The notes: generated from the letters alone by a model not told the origin. A stretch of 64,000 nucleotides of DNA from CAWBFD01 sp963788115 (GCA_963788115.1 CAWBFD010000004.1:1984001-2048000), one strand, 5' to 3'; positions 37,498-50,594 are shown, numbered from the stretch's first letter. Numbers and translations: made by a program.

Positions 37498-39076
37498 ATG
37501 CACAAGCGACTGCTGGTGGGAACGATCGTGGCTGGCCTCGCCCTCACGGCGTGCGGCAGTTCCGGCGACGACGACGCCTCGGTCGCCGCCGAGGAGGCGG
37601 CGGGTGCCGTGGGGACGAACGGTCGGTACCGGGGCGAGGGCTCCGACGACCTGCTCGTGGAGACCCAGGAACAGGCCGCGGTCGCCGACTCGCAGGCGTA
37701 CGCGACGGAGGGGCCGCTCGCCGTCACAGCTCCGCCCGCGCCGGGGCCGGTCGAGCCGTCGAAGGTCGCCGACGATCCGCAGTCGACGTTTGCCCTCGAT
37801 GTCGACGGCGGCGCGTACACGTACTGCCGAGCGACGCTCCAGACCGGTGTGCTGTGCAGCGCGCTCGGCGGTGCGCACCGAAGAGTTCGTCAACTACTTC
37901 GACATGGACTACACCGCACCGACCGACGACTCGTTCGCGCTGCACGTCGACGGCGCGCCGTCACCGTTGGCACCGGGCAGGTTCCTGCTTCGGGTCGGAC
38001 TCCAGGCGCGCGAGCCCGTGCCCGACCGTCGCCCGGCCGTCTTGACATTCGTCGTCGACGTGTCGGGCTCGATGGCCGATCCCGGAAAGCTCGATCTCGT
38101 CAAGGAGTCGCTGACCCGGCTCGTCAACACGCTCGACACCGACGACCGTGTCGCCATCGTCGTGTACGGCGACACCGCGCGCGTGCACTTGGAGTCGACC
38201 GCGATCTCCGAGCGCCAGGCGATCCTCGACAAGATCGCCGAGCTCGTGACCGAAGGCTCGACCAACGTCGACGCCGGCCTCACGCTCGGCTACGAGCTTG
38301 CTCGCCGGAACTTCTCCGACGACTCGATCAACCGCGTAATTCTCGCGTCCGACGGTGTCGCCAACGTCGGAGCCGTCACACCCGACGCGATCTTGGCCAA
38401 CATCCGCGACAACGCGGGCAAGGGCATCCAGATGGTCACGGTCGGCTTCGGCCTCGGCGAGTTCAACGACCCGCTGATGGAGCAGCTCGCGAACGACGGT
38501 GACGGCTTCTACGCCTACGTCGACGGTCCACGCGAAGCCGAACGGCTGTTCACGACGAACCTCACCTCGACGCTCGAAGTGCTCGGCATCGACGCCAAGG
38601 CGCAGGTGACGTTCGATCCGCAGTACGTGTCGACCTACAAGCTGCTCGGCTACGAGAACCGCGCCCTCGCCGACGACCAGTTCCGCGACGACACCGTCGA
38701 CGGCGGCGAGATCGGGACCGGCCACAGCGTGACCGCGTTGTACGAAGTGGAGCTGACCGAAGGCGCGCAGACGAGCGCGATGATCGGTTCGGTCGCGCTG
38801 CGCTGGAAGCAGCCCGGTTCGCTCGAAGCGGTCGAGCTCGTGCGTGACATCACGGGCGACGACATCGCAGCAACCTACGAGGAGACCGGCCCTCGTTTCC
38901 GGCTCGCCACCACTGCCGCGATGTTCGCGGCGGCGCTCTTGAACCCGACTGCGCCGCCGGTGGCCTGGGACCAACTCGCCGCCGAGGCCGACCAAGTCGC
39001 GGGCCAGTTGAACGGCGACGCCGACGTCACGGAGCTGGCCGAACTGATCCGCCGCGCGCGCGACCTTGCGCCGTAG
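37498..39076 (+). CDS. VWA-domain lipoprotein (YfbK-like), one frameshift
   Basis: About 525 residues. Lipoprotein signal HKRLLVGTIVAGLALTACGSS with lipobox Cys, then an acidic Ala-rich tether. After FALDVDGGAYTYCRATL one surplus base near 37870 changes frame; the text continues VRTEEFVNYFDMDYTAP, the start of the conserved N-terminal module of YfbK proteins. The VWA domain is VLTFVVDVSGSMADPGKLDLVKESL (MIDAS DxSxS), SEGSTNVDAGLTLGYELA, VILASDGVANVG. The C-terminal YfbK domain runs from LEVLGIDAKAQVTFDPQYVSTYKLLGYENR to WDQLAAEADQVAGQL. It is anchored outside the membrane; MIDAS suggests divalent-metal-dependent protein binding. Confidence 0.88.
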
Positions 39077-39106
39077 CGAGTCCCAGGATCGTCGCCCGGG
39101 TCCGTG

Positions 39107-39862
39107 TCAGATGCGGGCGACGATCTCCGGCAAAACCGTGCCGAGCTGCTCGCGCACGATTGCGTCGGCGGCGAGATCGAACGGGGTCTCCTGGGCGTTG
39201 ATGATGACGAGCCGCGCGTCGCGACGCAGCGCGATTTCGGGCAACGCCGCCGCCGGGTACACGCCGAGCGACGTGCCGAGCGCGAGGAACACGTCGGCCT
39301 GCTGAGCCGCCTGCTCGGCGCGATACAGGTCGGCGGCGACGAGGTTCTCACCGAAGGAGATCGTCGCCGACTTGAGGATCCCGCCGCACTCGAGGCATGC
39401 GGGATCCTCTTCGCCGGCTTCGACGCGCGCCAGCGCGTCAGCCATCGGGCCGTGTACGCCACACGACATGCACTTCACCTCGCGGACGTTGCCGTGGATC
39501 TCGACGACGATCTCGGGCGACTGGCCCGCGGCGAGATGTAGGCCGTCGACGTTCTGGGTGACGAGCATGTGCAATCGGCCCTTGCGTTCGAGGTCCACCA
39601 GCGCGTGGTGCGCGGCATTCGGCTGCGCGGTCCAGTAGTCGCTCTTGGTGCGGTTCTGCCACGATGTCCGGCGGACTTCGGGATCGCCCATGTAGTGCTG
39701 GAGCGTCGCGGTCTTCTCGGCGGCCGGGTTCTTCGTCCACACGCCGTTCGGGCCGCGGAAGTCGCGGATCCCCGATTCAGTCGAAATTCCCGCGCCCGTG
39801 AGCACCATCACGAACGAGGCGTCGCGCACCAGCCCTGCGATCACGTCGAGCTCGTCAACCAC
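39107..39862 (-). CDS. cobB: NAD-dependent protein deacylase (sirtuin)
   Basis: Intact, 251 residues. Motifs: VLTGAGISTESGIRDFRGPNGVW (NAD loop), TQNVDGLHLAAG, catalytic His in VEIHGNVREVKC, zinc Cys in CMSC and CLEC, GTSLGVYPAA and INAQETPFD. This is the class of actinobacterial sirtuins that deacetylate acetyl-CoA synthetase and others. Convergent with the VWA gene, which ends 30 bases away. No co-transcribed acetyltransferase is next to it. Confidence 0.92.
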   Translation of the reverse strand: MVDELDVIAGLVRDASFVMVLTGAGISTESGIRDFRGPNGVWTKNPAAEKTATLQHYMGDPEVRRTSWQNRTKSDYWTAQPNAAHHALVDLERKGRLHMLVTQNVDGLHLAAGQSPEIVVEIHGNVREVKCMSCGVHGPMADALARVEAGEEDPACLECGGILKSATISFGENLVAADLYRAEQAAQQADVFLALGTSLGVYPAAALPEIALRRDARLVIINAQETPFDLAADAIVREQLGTVLPEIVARI

Positions 39863-39969
39863 AGGGCCACGCTACTGGGACGTGTCGTTGTGACATATAC
39901 GTTGTTCGCGTTGGGCTGCAGGGAACCCACACGGTGTTGAACCGCGAGGGTGACCCTCTCAGCCACGGT

Positions 39970-40015
39970 TACGGGGCGCGTCGCCGACGGGGGACGGCAA
40001 GCGACGCGCCCCGTA
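39970..40015. terminator. 15-bp inverted repeat, likely terminator of the 40042-40655 gene
   Basis: Arms 39970-39984 (TACGGGGCGCGTCGC) and 40001-40015 are perfect complements with a 16-base loop, lying 27 bases past the stop of the minus-strand gene. No T-run. Confidence 0.5.
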
Positions 40016-40041
40016 CCGCGGGCGGGGCGCCCGAACTGGCG

Positions 40042-40655
40042 CTAAGCGGAGGAGGCGTCTCGGCGGGCGTCTTCGTCGATGGCGCGGTCGCGCTCGCGAG
40101 CCCACCGCACGGCTTCGTGCGCGAGAGCAGGGTGGAAGCCGCCGCGGTGCAGCGCGCGCTCGACCGCGTCGAGGGTCTCGCCTTCGAGCAACAACGTGAG
40201 TGCGATACGCCGCGCCCGGCGGCGCGCGAGTTCGACCGGACCGTCGGCGGTCTGGCCGGTGACCCAATCGCGGTGGCGGGGCGTGCTTGCAGGGCGACGG
40301 GAAGCCGGCGGACGTGGCGGCGGTTCACGGGCGGCAGCACCCGCCGAACGGCGATGACGTCAGGTGCGAGACGTTGGGCGAGGTCGAACTGGTGCAGCCG
40401 GTCGATCGTACGGACGAGTGGTGACTGCTCGCCGTCACGCGGCCCGAGCCCCAGCGCGGCGGCGGTGTCGGCGACGGGGAGCGCCAGGCCCTCGGGGTGC
40501 TCCTCGAAGCGGTCGGCGAGGTGTCGCAGCAACAGGAGCGAGGTCGGGCCCAGGGTCGGCAGCCAGAACGTCTCGACGTACCAGGAGCGGGGATCGTGGC
40601 CGAGCACGTCGATGACGGGATCGACCCATGGCGTGATGCGGACCTGGCTCGGCAT
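40042..40655 (-). CDS. Conserved hypothetical protein, possible winged-helix regulator, frameshifted
   Basis: About 204 residues when two surplus bases near 40280 are allowed for. The N-terminus VRITPWVDPVIDVLGHDPRSWYVETFWLPTLGPTSLLLLRHLADRFEEHPEGLALPVADTAAALGLG and GEQSPLVRTIDRLHQFDLAQ looks like a DNA-binding winged helix with a conserved N-terminal extension. The C-terminal part in the other frame reads RHRDWVTGQTADGPVELARRRARRIALTLL and ends ARRDASSA. Proteins of this plan occur in high-GC actinobacteria without assigned role. It is divergent from the methylmalonyl-CoA mutase gene and might regulate it. Confidence 0.6.
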
Positions 40656-40872
40656 GTTGCCTACCTTGTGTCACGTAAATACACGTCAAGTTGTGCCAGA
40701 CTGTGTACTACGAGGATCTGGGGAAGGCAAGCGCCAACGCGAAGAGTTGCGCTGGCGACCGGCGCCGGCCGGCCGGCAGCCTCCATCCCCTGAGGATCGG
40801 CGGGATCGGGTGGGCAGTTTGCGGCCCCGCTCCGGAAGGCCCGGGCCACCCTGCCCTCAGTACGCTTTCAGC
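40656..40872. promoter_or_regulatory. Divergent control region of the mutase gene
   Basis: A 217-base gap between divergent starts. It is less GC-rich near 40665-40720 and contains CACGTAAATACACGT (two ACGT half-sites with AT-rich centre), followed by TTGTGCC and TGTACTACG. These could be an operator and promoter, but I cannot fix hexamers with confidence. Confidence 0.35.
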
Positions 40873-43036
<2,164 letters not shown>

Positions 43037-43040
<4 letters not shown>

Positions 43041-44002
43041 GCGAACTCGCCGAGTCGGTGCGCGCCGGGGATCGGCGGGCGCTCGCGCGGGCCATCACGT
43101 TGGTCGAGTCGACGCGGGTCGACCATCGGGCCGAGGCCGACGCGTTGCTCGACGAACTGATGCCCGCCACGGGCGGCGCGGTGCGAGTGGGGATCACGGG
43201 CGCGCCCGGCGCCGGAAAGTCGACGTTCATCGAGGCGCTCGGCGTCGAGCGGACGGCAGCGGGCGAGAAGCTCGCGGTGCTCGCGGTCGATCCGTCGAGC
43301 ACGCGCAGCGGCGGCTCGATCCTCGGCGACAAGACCCGAATGGAGCGGTTGGCCAGGGAGCCGCTCGCGTTCATCCGACCGTCGCCGTCGAGCGGCACGC
43401 TCGGTGGCGTCGCGCGCCGGACGCGCGAAGCGATGCTCGTGTGTGAAGCCGCGGGCTGCGACGTGGTGCTGATCGAAACGGTAGGAGTCGGCCAGTCGGA
43501 AGTAGCGGTCGCCGGGATGGTCGATGTGTTCGTGCTGCTGCTCGCGCCCGGCGCCGGCGACGAGCTCCAGGGCGTGAAGCGCGGCATCGTCGAGCTCGCC
43601 GACATCCTCGTAGTGAACAAGGCCGACGGCGACCTCGCGGCCGCCGCGCAGCGGACCGCGGGCGACTACGCGAATGCAGTGCACATCGGCCGCAGCCGCG
43701 ACGAGTCCGAGGCGGTCGTGCTCACCTGTTCGGCGCTGACCGGCGAAGGCGTCGGCGCGGTCTGGGAAGCCGTCGCCGCGCGCGCAGAAGAACGGAAGGC
43801 GTCCGGGGAGCAGACGCGGCGGCGGGCCGAGCAGGCACGGGCGTGGATGTGGTCAGAGGTGTCGGACACCCTGCTGGAGCAGTTCCGCGCCGACCCCCGG
43901 GTCGCGACGGAGGTCGAGGCACTCGAGGCCGACGTCACCGCCGGGATCGTCTCGCCGTCCGCCGCCGCCCGCCGCCTGCTTCAGCTCGCCTTGGAGAAGT
44001 GA
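43037..44002 (+). CDS. meaB: MeaB-type G3E GTPase chaperone of methylmalonyl-CoA mutase
   Basis: About 321 residues. VSELAESVRAGDRRALARAITLVEST is the conserved MeaB N-terminus. P-loop VGITGAPGAGKSTFIEAL, AVDPSSTRSGGSILGDKTRM (switch with Asp), RPSPSSGTLGGVARRTREAM, VLIETVGVGQSEVAVAGMVDVFVLLLAPGAGDELQG and the NKADGD specificity motif. The C-terminal dimerisation arm follows (ARAWMWSEVSDTLLEQF). MeaB gates cofactor loading and protects the mutase from inactivation. Direct position after the mutase supports this. I take GTG 43037 as start. Confidence 0.9.
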
Positions 44003-44191
44003 TCGCGCGGTTCGGGCGGGCGGGCCTGTGGCGAGGATCTGGCGAGCACGGGCCACGCCTTCGCGGCCGACGGCACGAGTCCGCGAGTCGAGCACCCATT
44101 CGTCGCGTGCGGGCCCACCCGGGAGCAGCCGGAGCTGCGTCCCCTGGTCCGCGCGCTCGGTGCCGGGCTCGCTGCGGTTCGTGTGCTCCAT
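43981..44191 (-). CDS. Small hypothetical protein opposite the meaB 3' end
   Basis: From ATG 44191 (GAGAGG upstream) the frame reads EHTNRSEPGTERADQGTQLRLL, then GPARDEWVLDSRTRAVGREGVARARQIL. The run LLPGG..DEWVLDSRTRAVGREGVARAR resembles small conserved actinobacterial proteins whose core is LDERTRxxGxxGIxxAR. One frame change near 44035 would bring it to a TGA at 43981-43983, overlapping the end of meaB by about 22 bases; otherwise it runs further antisense to meaB. Function unknown. Confidence 0.4.
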
Positions 44192-44430
44192 CGCGGTGCC
44201 TCTCGACGCTCGTTCAGTCGAGTATCTCCTCTGGGTGAGACAACGAATCCCGTCCCGATTTCGTTCCGGTGCGAGACCGAAGCCGGAGACGAGGACTCCA
44301 CGGGCGGCGCGATCAACGACGTCGATGTGGTTCAGCCCGCCATCGTGCGGATCGTCGCCAACGGCACGTTCGTCGAGCGCATCATCCAGAGCCTCCGGGT
44401 GGTCAGGAGTAGGGGAATACCCTGACCTGC
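44192..44430. other. Gap before iscS without a convincing gene
   Basis: 239 bases. A plus-strand frame from 44183 to 44425 contains VQPAIVRIVANGTFVERIIQSLRVV and could be a short gene, but it has no ribosome site or recognised relatives. The iscS promoter presumably lies here. Confidence 0.3.
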
Positions 44431-45572
44431 GTGCTGGTGTACCTGGATCATGCGGCGTCGACGCCGATGCGGCCGGAAGCGGTCGAGGCGATGCTGCCGT
44501 TCCTCGCGGAGCATCCCGGGAACCCGTCGGGCGCGCACGGCGTGTCGCGTGCAGCGAAGACCGCGCTGGAAGAAGCGCGCGAGAACGTCGCCGAGCGTTG
44601 CGGCGCGGCACCGGCCGAGATCGTGTTCACCGGCAGCGGCAGCGAAGCCGACAACCTCGCGGTGAAGGGCGCGGCGTGGGCCGCGCGCGAACGGGCGGGC
44701 CTCGACGGCGTCGTCACGACGCAGATCGAGCACAAGGCGGTCCTCGGCGCCGCGGCGCGCCTCGAGCACGACGGGTTCCGCGTCGCTCGTGTCGGCGCCG
44801 GTTCCGACGGGGTAGTCGATCTCGACGCGCTCGCGGCGGCACTCGATGAGCGCACTGCGGTCGTTTCGGTGATGCTCGTGAACAACGAGACCGGGATCGT
44901 GCAGCCACTCGCCGACGTCGTGCGCCTCGTGCGCACGCGTGCCCCGCATGCGGTCGTCCACACCGACGCGGTCCAAGCGCCGCAGTGGCTCGACCTGCGC
45001 GAGCACGTCGTGGGGGTGGATCTCGTCGCGATCTCCGGCCACAAGTTCGGCGGGCCCAAGGGTGTGGGCGCGCTCATCGTCCGCGGCGGCGTGCCATTGG
45101 TGCCGCTGGTCGAAGGCGGCGGCCACGAAGGGGAACGCCGCGCCGGCACCCAGAACGTCGCGGGCATCGTTGCGTTCGCGACTGCGCTCGCGTCCACCGA
45201 CGACGCACGCGACGCAGAACGAGGCGCGCATCCGTGCTTTGCGGGACCGTTTGCAGGCTGGGCTCGCCGCGTTCCTCGGTCACGGGCGACGTGTCAAAGC
45301 GGGTCGAAGGCGTGCTGCACGTCGCGGTCCCCGGGGTCGAGGCGGAGACGCTGCTCGTCGCGCTCGATCAGCACGGCGTGTACGCGGCGTCGGGTTCGGC
45401 ATGCAGTTCGGGTGCGGTGGATCCGTCGCACGTGTTGCTCGCGATGGGCATGGACCGGGAGACCGCGCTGTCGTGCGTGCGCTTCAGCTTCGGCTACGCG
45501 TCGACGGAAGCCGACGTCGATCGGGCGCTCGCCGTCATCCCCGAGGTCGTCGAGAAGCTGGTCGCGACATGA
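44431..45572 (+). CDS. iscS: Cysteine desulfurase IscS/NifS, frameshifted
   Basis: PLP enzyme that takes sulfur from cysteine for tRNA thiolation and Fe-S assembly. VYLDHAASTPMRPEAVEAMLPFL, NPSGAHGVSRAAK, IVFTGSGSEADNLAVKGAAW, VTTQIEHKAVL, VMLVNNETGIVQPL, PLP Lys in LVAISGHKFGGPKGVGAL, GGGHEGERRAGTQNVAGIV and the mobile-loop Cys in YAASGSACSSGAVDPSHVL. Two insertion-type breaks, near 45220 and 45275. Expected ~380 residues. GTG start at 44431. The next gene, mnmA, starts 10 bases after the stop, and the pair is a classic sulfur relay to tRNA. Confidence 0.92.
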
Positions 45573-45582
45573 TGGTCCCGAC

Positions 45583-46610
45583 GTGAAAGTGATGGCGATG
45601 ATGAGCGGCGGGGTCGACTCGTCGGTCGCGGCCGCGCTCGCTCCGGGACGCGGGCCACGACGTCACCGGCGTCACGCTGAAGCTCTGGGGCGGCGAGAGC
45701 GACTCCGGATGCTGCAGCGTCGCCGACGTCGAGGACGCCCGACGCGTCGCCGCACAGCTCGGGCATCCCGCACTACGTGTTCAACTTCACGGACGCCTTC
45801 GACGAGAACGTCGTCGAGCCGTACGCCGCCGCGTACGAAGCGGGCCGCACCCCGAATCCGTGCGTGGAGTGCAACCGCACGATGAAGTTCGGGCGCGTGC
45901 TCGAGCGCGCCGGCCAGCTCGGCTTCGACGCGGTGATGACCGGTCACTATGCCCGCGTCATCGACACCGCGCACGGGAAGTCAGTTGCGCGCGGCCGAGA
46001 TGCCGCGAAGGACCAGTCGTACGTCCTCTACATGCTCGGCGCGGCCGAGCTCGCGCGCACGCTCTTGCCGATCGGCGAGCTGACGAAGGCGGAAGTGCGC
46101 GCGCATGCGAGCGCGCTCGGGCTGCGCACCGCGACCAAGGCCGAGAGCATGGACGTGTGCTTCATCACGAAGGGCGGCCGCGAGTCGTTCCTCGGCGCGC
46201 GGATCGCTCGGAAGCCCGGTGCGATCGTCGACACCGCGGGTGTGCAGCGTCGGCGCGCACGACGGGATCGACGCGTTCACCGATCGGCCAGCGGCGCGGG
46301 CTCGCAGTTGCCGTCGGCGACGCGGCGCTACGTGGTCGACATCGAACCCCGCTCCGCGACGGTCACCATTGGCGAGCATGCCGACCTCCTGCGCGACGGC
46401 GTCGACATCGACGACGCGGTGTGGGCAGCGGGCGTCCCTCCGACCGGCCCCGTGTCGGCACAGTGGCGCGCGCACGGCGCGGCAGTTCCGGCTCGGCTCG
46501 TCGGTCGCCGTGTCGTCTTCGCCGAGCCGCAGCCACGGGTCGCGCCGGGCCAGGTTGTCGCGCTCTACGCCGGCGACGTCGTCCTCGGCGGCGGCATCGC
46601 CGCGCCCTGA
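45583..46610 (+). CDS. mnmA: tRNA-specific 2-thiouridylase MnmA, frameshifted
   Basis: Thiolates U34 of Lys, Glu and Gln tRNAs. ATP PP-loop MMSGGVDSSVAAAL, LKLWGGESDSGCCSVADVEDARRVA, YVFNFTDAFDENVVEPYAAAYEAGRTPNPCVECNRTMKFG (first catalytic Cys), TGHYARV, KDQSYVLYML, SMDVCFI (second Cys), and the C-terminal barrel from FTIGQRRGL, VDIEPRSATVTIG to AVALYAG-type ending. Five single-base insertions are identifiable (about 45648, 45765, 46249, 46285 and 46323), and the length surplus fits five. Expected ~341 residues. Receives sulfur from the adjacent IscS. Confidence 0.92.
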
Positions 46611-46614
46611 CGCG

Positions 46615-47536
46615 TCAGGTCGGAATCCGGCGGTCGGCGGCGAGCTGCAGCAACTCGTCGATACCGACCGGCGCGACGAGCACCTCCGTCGCACCACGCG
46701 GCGCGCCGCCTGTGCGTCCCTCGCGACGGGCGAACGTGATCGGCTCGCGCATCATCATCAACAGCGTGGTGCCCGTTGTGCCGAGGCGTAGATCGAGCGC
46801 ATCGGCCGGGTGTTCCTTCCTGACCGGTCCGATGCGCAGCACTTGTTCGCGCCGGATCAGGGCCGGGTCGAGGAGGATCAGCGGGTCGACGACGACGACC
46901 CCTGCGGGAACGAGCACCAGCCAGCGGCGCGAGAGCGCGTGCAGGGAGCGAGCGAAGAACGCCGCAGCCGGCAGCCCGATGATCAGCGCAATCCCGCCGA
47001 GGATGTAGCGCTCGTCGGCGAGGAGCAGCGGTCCGGTTGTCACCCCGACGCTCACGACGACGACGGCGACCGGCACAAGGCTGTACTTCAACGCAGGTGG
47101 GATGCGCAGCGGGAACCGGGATTCGTCTCCGTAGGCCAGCGCGTTGCCGGCCGCGCGCGCAACCGGGGCGGACAGGGCGAAGCCGGCCGCGACGACGGCC
47201 GCGGTGATGCCGAGCGCGGCGCTGACGCGCGCCGGCCGACGGCGCCGCGAGTACGGTCACGACGACGGCGCTGGGGCCGGCGACACGCAACGCGGTCTCG
47301 CCCCAAGGGCGCGGCGCGAGCAGTGCGACGAGGCCGATCGCCCATGCGGCCCAAAGGAACATCGCCGCGACGAACGCAGGCGCGGTTGCCCAACCGTCGA
47401 GCGCGTCCGCGAGCGCGTCACCTGTCGCGATCGGGAGCAGCGCCCAGGTCAATCGCGCGCACCACAAGAACATTGATCGAGCGCGCTCCGCGTTTCGGGG
47501 ATCGTCCAGTTGCGTTCGTATACTAGGAAGCTTCAT
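46615..47536 (-). CDS. Conserved membrane protein, one frameshift
   Basis: About 306 residues. N-terminal half has helices FLWCARLTWALLPIATGDAL, APAFVAAMFLWAAWAIGLVALL and a third that crosses the frame break near 47240. C-terminal half: KYSLVPVAVVVVSVGVTTGPLLL, YILGGIALIIGLPAAAFFARSLH, then a soluble tail WLVLVPAGVVVVDPLILLDPALIRREQVLRIGPV and APVGIDELLQLAADRRIPT. The tail looks like a small PH-like domain. I do not recognise a named family. The ATG at 47536 overlaps the divergent ATG at 47535 by two bases, so one of the two true starts is probably further inside its gene. Confidence 0.62.
47519..47524 (+). promoter_or_regulatory. Probable -10 box (TATACT)
   Basis: TATACT lies 11 bases before the ATG at 47535, with TTGCGT-like sequence about 9 bases upstream at 47510-47515, too close for a normal -35. 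The start point would fall at about 47531, giving a nearly leaderless mRNA for the MetE-like gene. Confidence 0.4.
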
Positions 47537-48540
47537 GCCCTCGACCGTGCTTGCAGCAGGGATGGCCACTGCGATCGGCAGCCTCCCGCACCGCGACGCG
47601 GCTGCGGCGTCCGCGCTCGTCTTGCGCTGCCTGCCCGAACTCCCGGCCGCGCCGCAGCTCCCGAATCGCACCGTGCGCGAGGGCGTGCTCGCGCAGTGGC
47701 TAGGTGGTGTCGACGGCGTGCGGGTCGCAGACGACGGCATGATCGCCCTGGATCACACGCTCGACCTGAACGCGGCTGTTTGCACGGAGCTGCATGCCGA
47801 CCGCCACGCCGGGCTGCTCGCGTTCGTCGACGCGACGAGCGCGCTCCCGCGCCCACCGGCGCGGGTGAAGGCACAGGTCACGGGCCCGCTCACCTTGGGC
47901 GTCGCGCTCGCGCGCGCCGGCGTTCCCGAGAACGAAGCCTTCGCGTTCGGTGCTGCCGTGTCGCGTAGTTGGGCCGCCGCGGTGCAGCGCCTCTTCGCGG
48001 CACGACTCCCGGGTGCCGCGCTCGTGCTGTTCTTCGACGAGCCCGCCCTCGTGTTGTGGCGCGCCGAGGATCCGCCGCTCGAGCGCGAGCTCGCGACCGA
48101 CCTCTTGTCGGGGACGCTCGCGTCGTCGTCCGTGCGTCACCGGGGTACACGTGTGCGGCCGCGGCGACCTCCGCCTCGCACTCGACGCCGGGCCCGACGT
48201 CGTGCAGGTCGACGTCGACGTCGTTGTGCCCGAGGACGCGTTGGCGCTCAGTCGCTTCCTCGACGGCGACGGCTGGATCGCCTGGGGCGCGGTCCCGACG
48301 CACGGACCGATCGGCGAGCACCCCACGCCGCTGTGGAAGGCGATGCTCGAACTTTGGTGCGAGCTGACCCGGCGAGGCTGTGATCCGGTGCAGTTGCGGA
48401 CCCACGCTTTGGTCACGCCCGCGTGCGGGCTCGCCGGCCACGGACCGTCTCAGGCCGAGCGCGCGATGTTGCTCGCACGGGAGCTCGGCAACCGCGTCCA
48501 CGACCAGGCCGCAGCCACCAAGCTCTCGATCGGCGCGTGA
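47535..48540 (+). CDS. MetE C-terminal-domain-like protein (UROD/MetE superfamily), one frameshift
   Basis: About 335 residues. It begins MATAIGSLPHRDAAAASALVLRCLPELPAAPQLPNR, then AQVTGPLTLGVALARAG, LFFDEPALVLWR, one break near 48135, then VTGVHVCGRGDLRLALDAGPDVVQVDVDVV and VTPACGLAGHGPSQAERAMLLARELG. The final Cys with GLAG is where cobalamin-independent methionine synthase has its last zinc Cys (PDCGL). It is only the catalytic barrel, without the MetE N-terminal half. It could be a methyltransferase with a corrinoid or other methyl donor; the window already holds a full metH. Confidence 0.7.
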
Positions 48541-48558
48541 CGCAATAGATTTCGTGCC

Positions 48559-50594
48559 GTGGCCGCACCCGCCGCACACGCAGTCGTCGAGCGCGTCGCC
48601 GCGTTACGGGAACTGATCGAATACCACACCGATCGTTACTTCGTCCTCGACGATCCCGAGATCAGCGACGCCGAGTTCGACGTGCTCGTCCGCGAGCTGC
48701 GCGACCTCGAACAGCAGCACCCGGAGCTCGTCACCGAGGACTCGCCGACGCAACGCCCGGGCGGCTACGCGGCGTCGACGTTCGCGCCCGTGAAGCACCG
48801 GGCGCGCATGCTCTCGCTCGACAACGCGTTCTCGTTCGACGATCTGCAGGCGTGGTCGACGCGGATCGAGAAGCTGGTTCCCGGCCCGATCCGCTATGTC
48901 GCGGAGCCGAAGCTCGACGGTCTCGCGATCTCGCTGCAATACGAGAACGGCGACTTCACGATCGGGGCCACGCGCGGCGACGGCGTCACCGGCGAAGACG
49001 TCACCGAGAACCTGCGCACGATCGCGACGATCCCGAAGCGGCTGAAGGGCAAGACGCATCCCGCCGTCCTCGAGGTGCGAGGCGAGGTGTTCATGCCGCT
49101 CGCGTCGTTCGCCGAGTTGAACCGGCGCCAGGGCGAGGCGGGCGAGCGCCTGTTCGTCAACGCCCGCAACGCGGCGGCCGGGAGCTTGCGCCAGAAGGAC
49201 CCGGGCATCACCGCGACCCGCGATCTGACGTTGTTCTGCTACCAGACCGGTGCGATCGAAGGCGGCCAAGCCGCTGCGCACGCACACCGAGATGCTCGCG
49301 TGGTTGGCGAAGCTCGGCTTCCCGGTGAACCCGCACATCCGTGCCTTTGACGACCTCGCGGATGTGTTCGCGTTCTGCACCGAGATCGAGAGCCAACGGC
49401 ACTCGCTGGGCTACGACATCGACGGTGTCGTCGTGAAGGTTGACGATCTCGGGCAGCGGGCCGAGATGGGTATGACTTCGCGCGCGCCGCGGTGGGCGAT
49501 CGCGTACAAGTTCCCGCCCGAAGAGAAGACGACCCGCCTCAACGACATCATGGTGAGCATCGGGCGTACCGGGCGGGCGACGCCGTTCGCGGTGCTCGAG
49601 CCGGTGTTCGTCGGCGGTGCGAACGTCTCGCTCGCGACGCTGCACAACGAGGACGACATCGCGCGCAAGGACGTGCGGCCGGGCGACACGGTGATCGTCC
49701 GGCGCGCGGGTGACGTCATTCCCGAGGTCGTCGGTCCGGTTCTCGCGAAGCGCCCGAAGAACACTCGGAAGTGGAAGTTCCCCTCGAAGTGTCCCGAGTG
49801 CGGCGAGCCCCTCGTTCGGGTCGAGGGCGAGGCGAATCATCACTGCGTCAACGTCGACTGCCCGATGCAGCGCGTTCAGCGGATCGTCCACTTCGCGAGC
49901 CGCGGCGCGATGGACATCGAGGGGCTCGGCGAGGAGCGGGTGCGACAGTTCGTCGACGCCGGCCTGCTCACCGACGCGGGCGACATCTACAGGTTGACCG
50001 TCGAAGCACTCGTCCCGCTCGAACGCATCGGCGAACGCAGCGCGCAACTCCTCGTGGATGCGATCGCGGCGTCGAAGGAGCAGGCGCTGTGGCGGCTGCT
50101 CGTGGGACTCGGCATCAACCACGTCGGCCCGACCGCCGCGCAAGCCGCTGGCCCGTCAGCTCCGCAACCTCGATGCCATTGCCGACGCGTCAGAGGAACG
50201 GCTCACCGGTGTCGACGGGATCGGGCCGATCGTCGCGCAGAGCGTGCAGCGCTTCTTCACGATCGACCGCAACCGCGATCTCGTCGACCGCCTGCGGGCG
50301 GCCGGCGTCGAATTCGAGACCGTCGACGCGGCTCCCGCGATCGTTGCCGAGCCGACGCTCGAAGGGATGACGTTCGTGCTCACCGGTACCCTCGAAGGCA
50401 GAACGCGCGACGAAGCCCAGGCCGAGATCGAAGCGCGAGGTGGCAAGGTGACGGGCAGCGTCTCGAAGAAGACGAGCTTCGTGGTCGTCGGGGAGAGCCC
50501 AGGCTCGAAGCTGACCAAGGCGGAAACACTTGGGGTCGCGATCCTCGACGAGGTCGCTTTCGACCGTATCCTCACCGACGGGCCACCGACCTGA
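48559..50594 (+). CDS. ligA: NAD-dependent DNA ligase LigA, frameshifted
   Basis: Replicative ligase, ~678 residues. Ia domain RELIEYHTDRYFVLDDPEISDAEFD; adenylation motif YVAEPKLDGLAISLQY with the AMP-accepting Lys; LEVRGEVFMPLASF, GYDIDGVVVKVDD, RWAIAYKFPPEEKTT; OB fold TGRATPFAVLEPVFVGGANVSLATLHNEDDI; zinc finger CPECGEPL..CVNVDCP; HhH and a C-terminal BRCT domain TFVLTGTLEGRTRDEAQAEIEARGGKVTGSVSKKTSFVVVGE. Exactly two single-base insertions (about 49264 and 50144). GTG start; CAATAGAT upstream could serve as -10. Confidence 0.95.
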
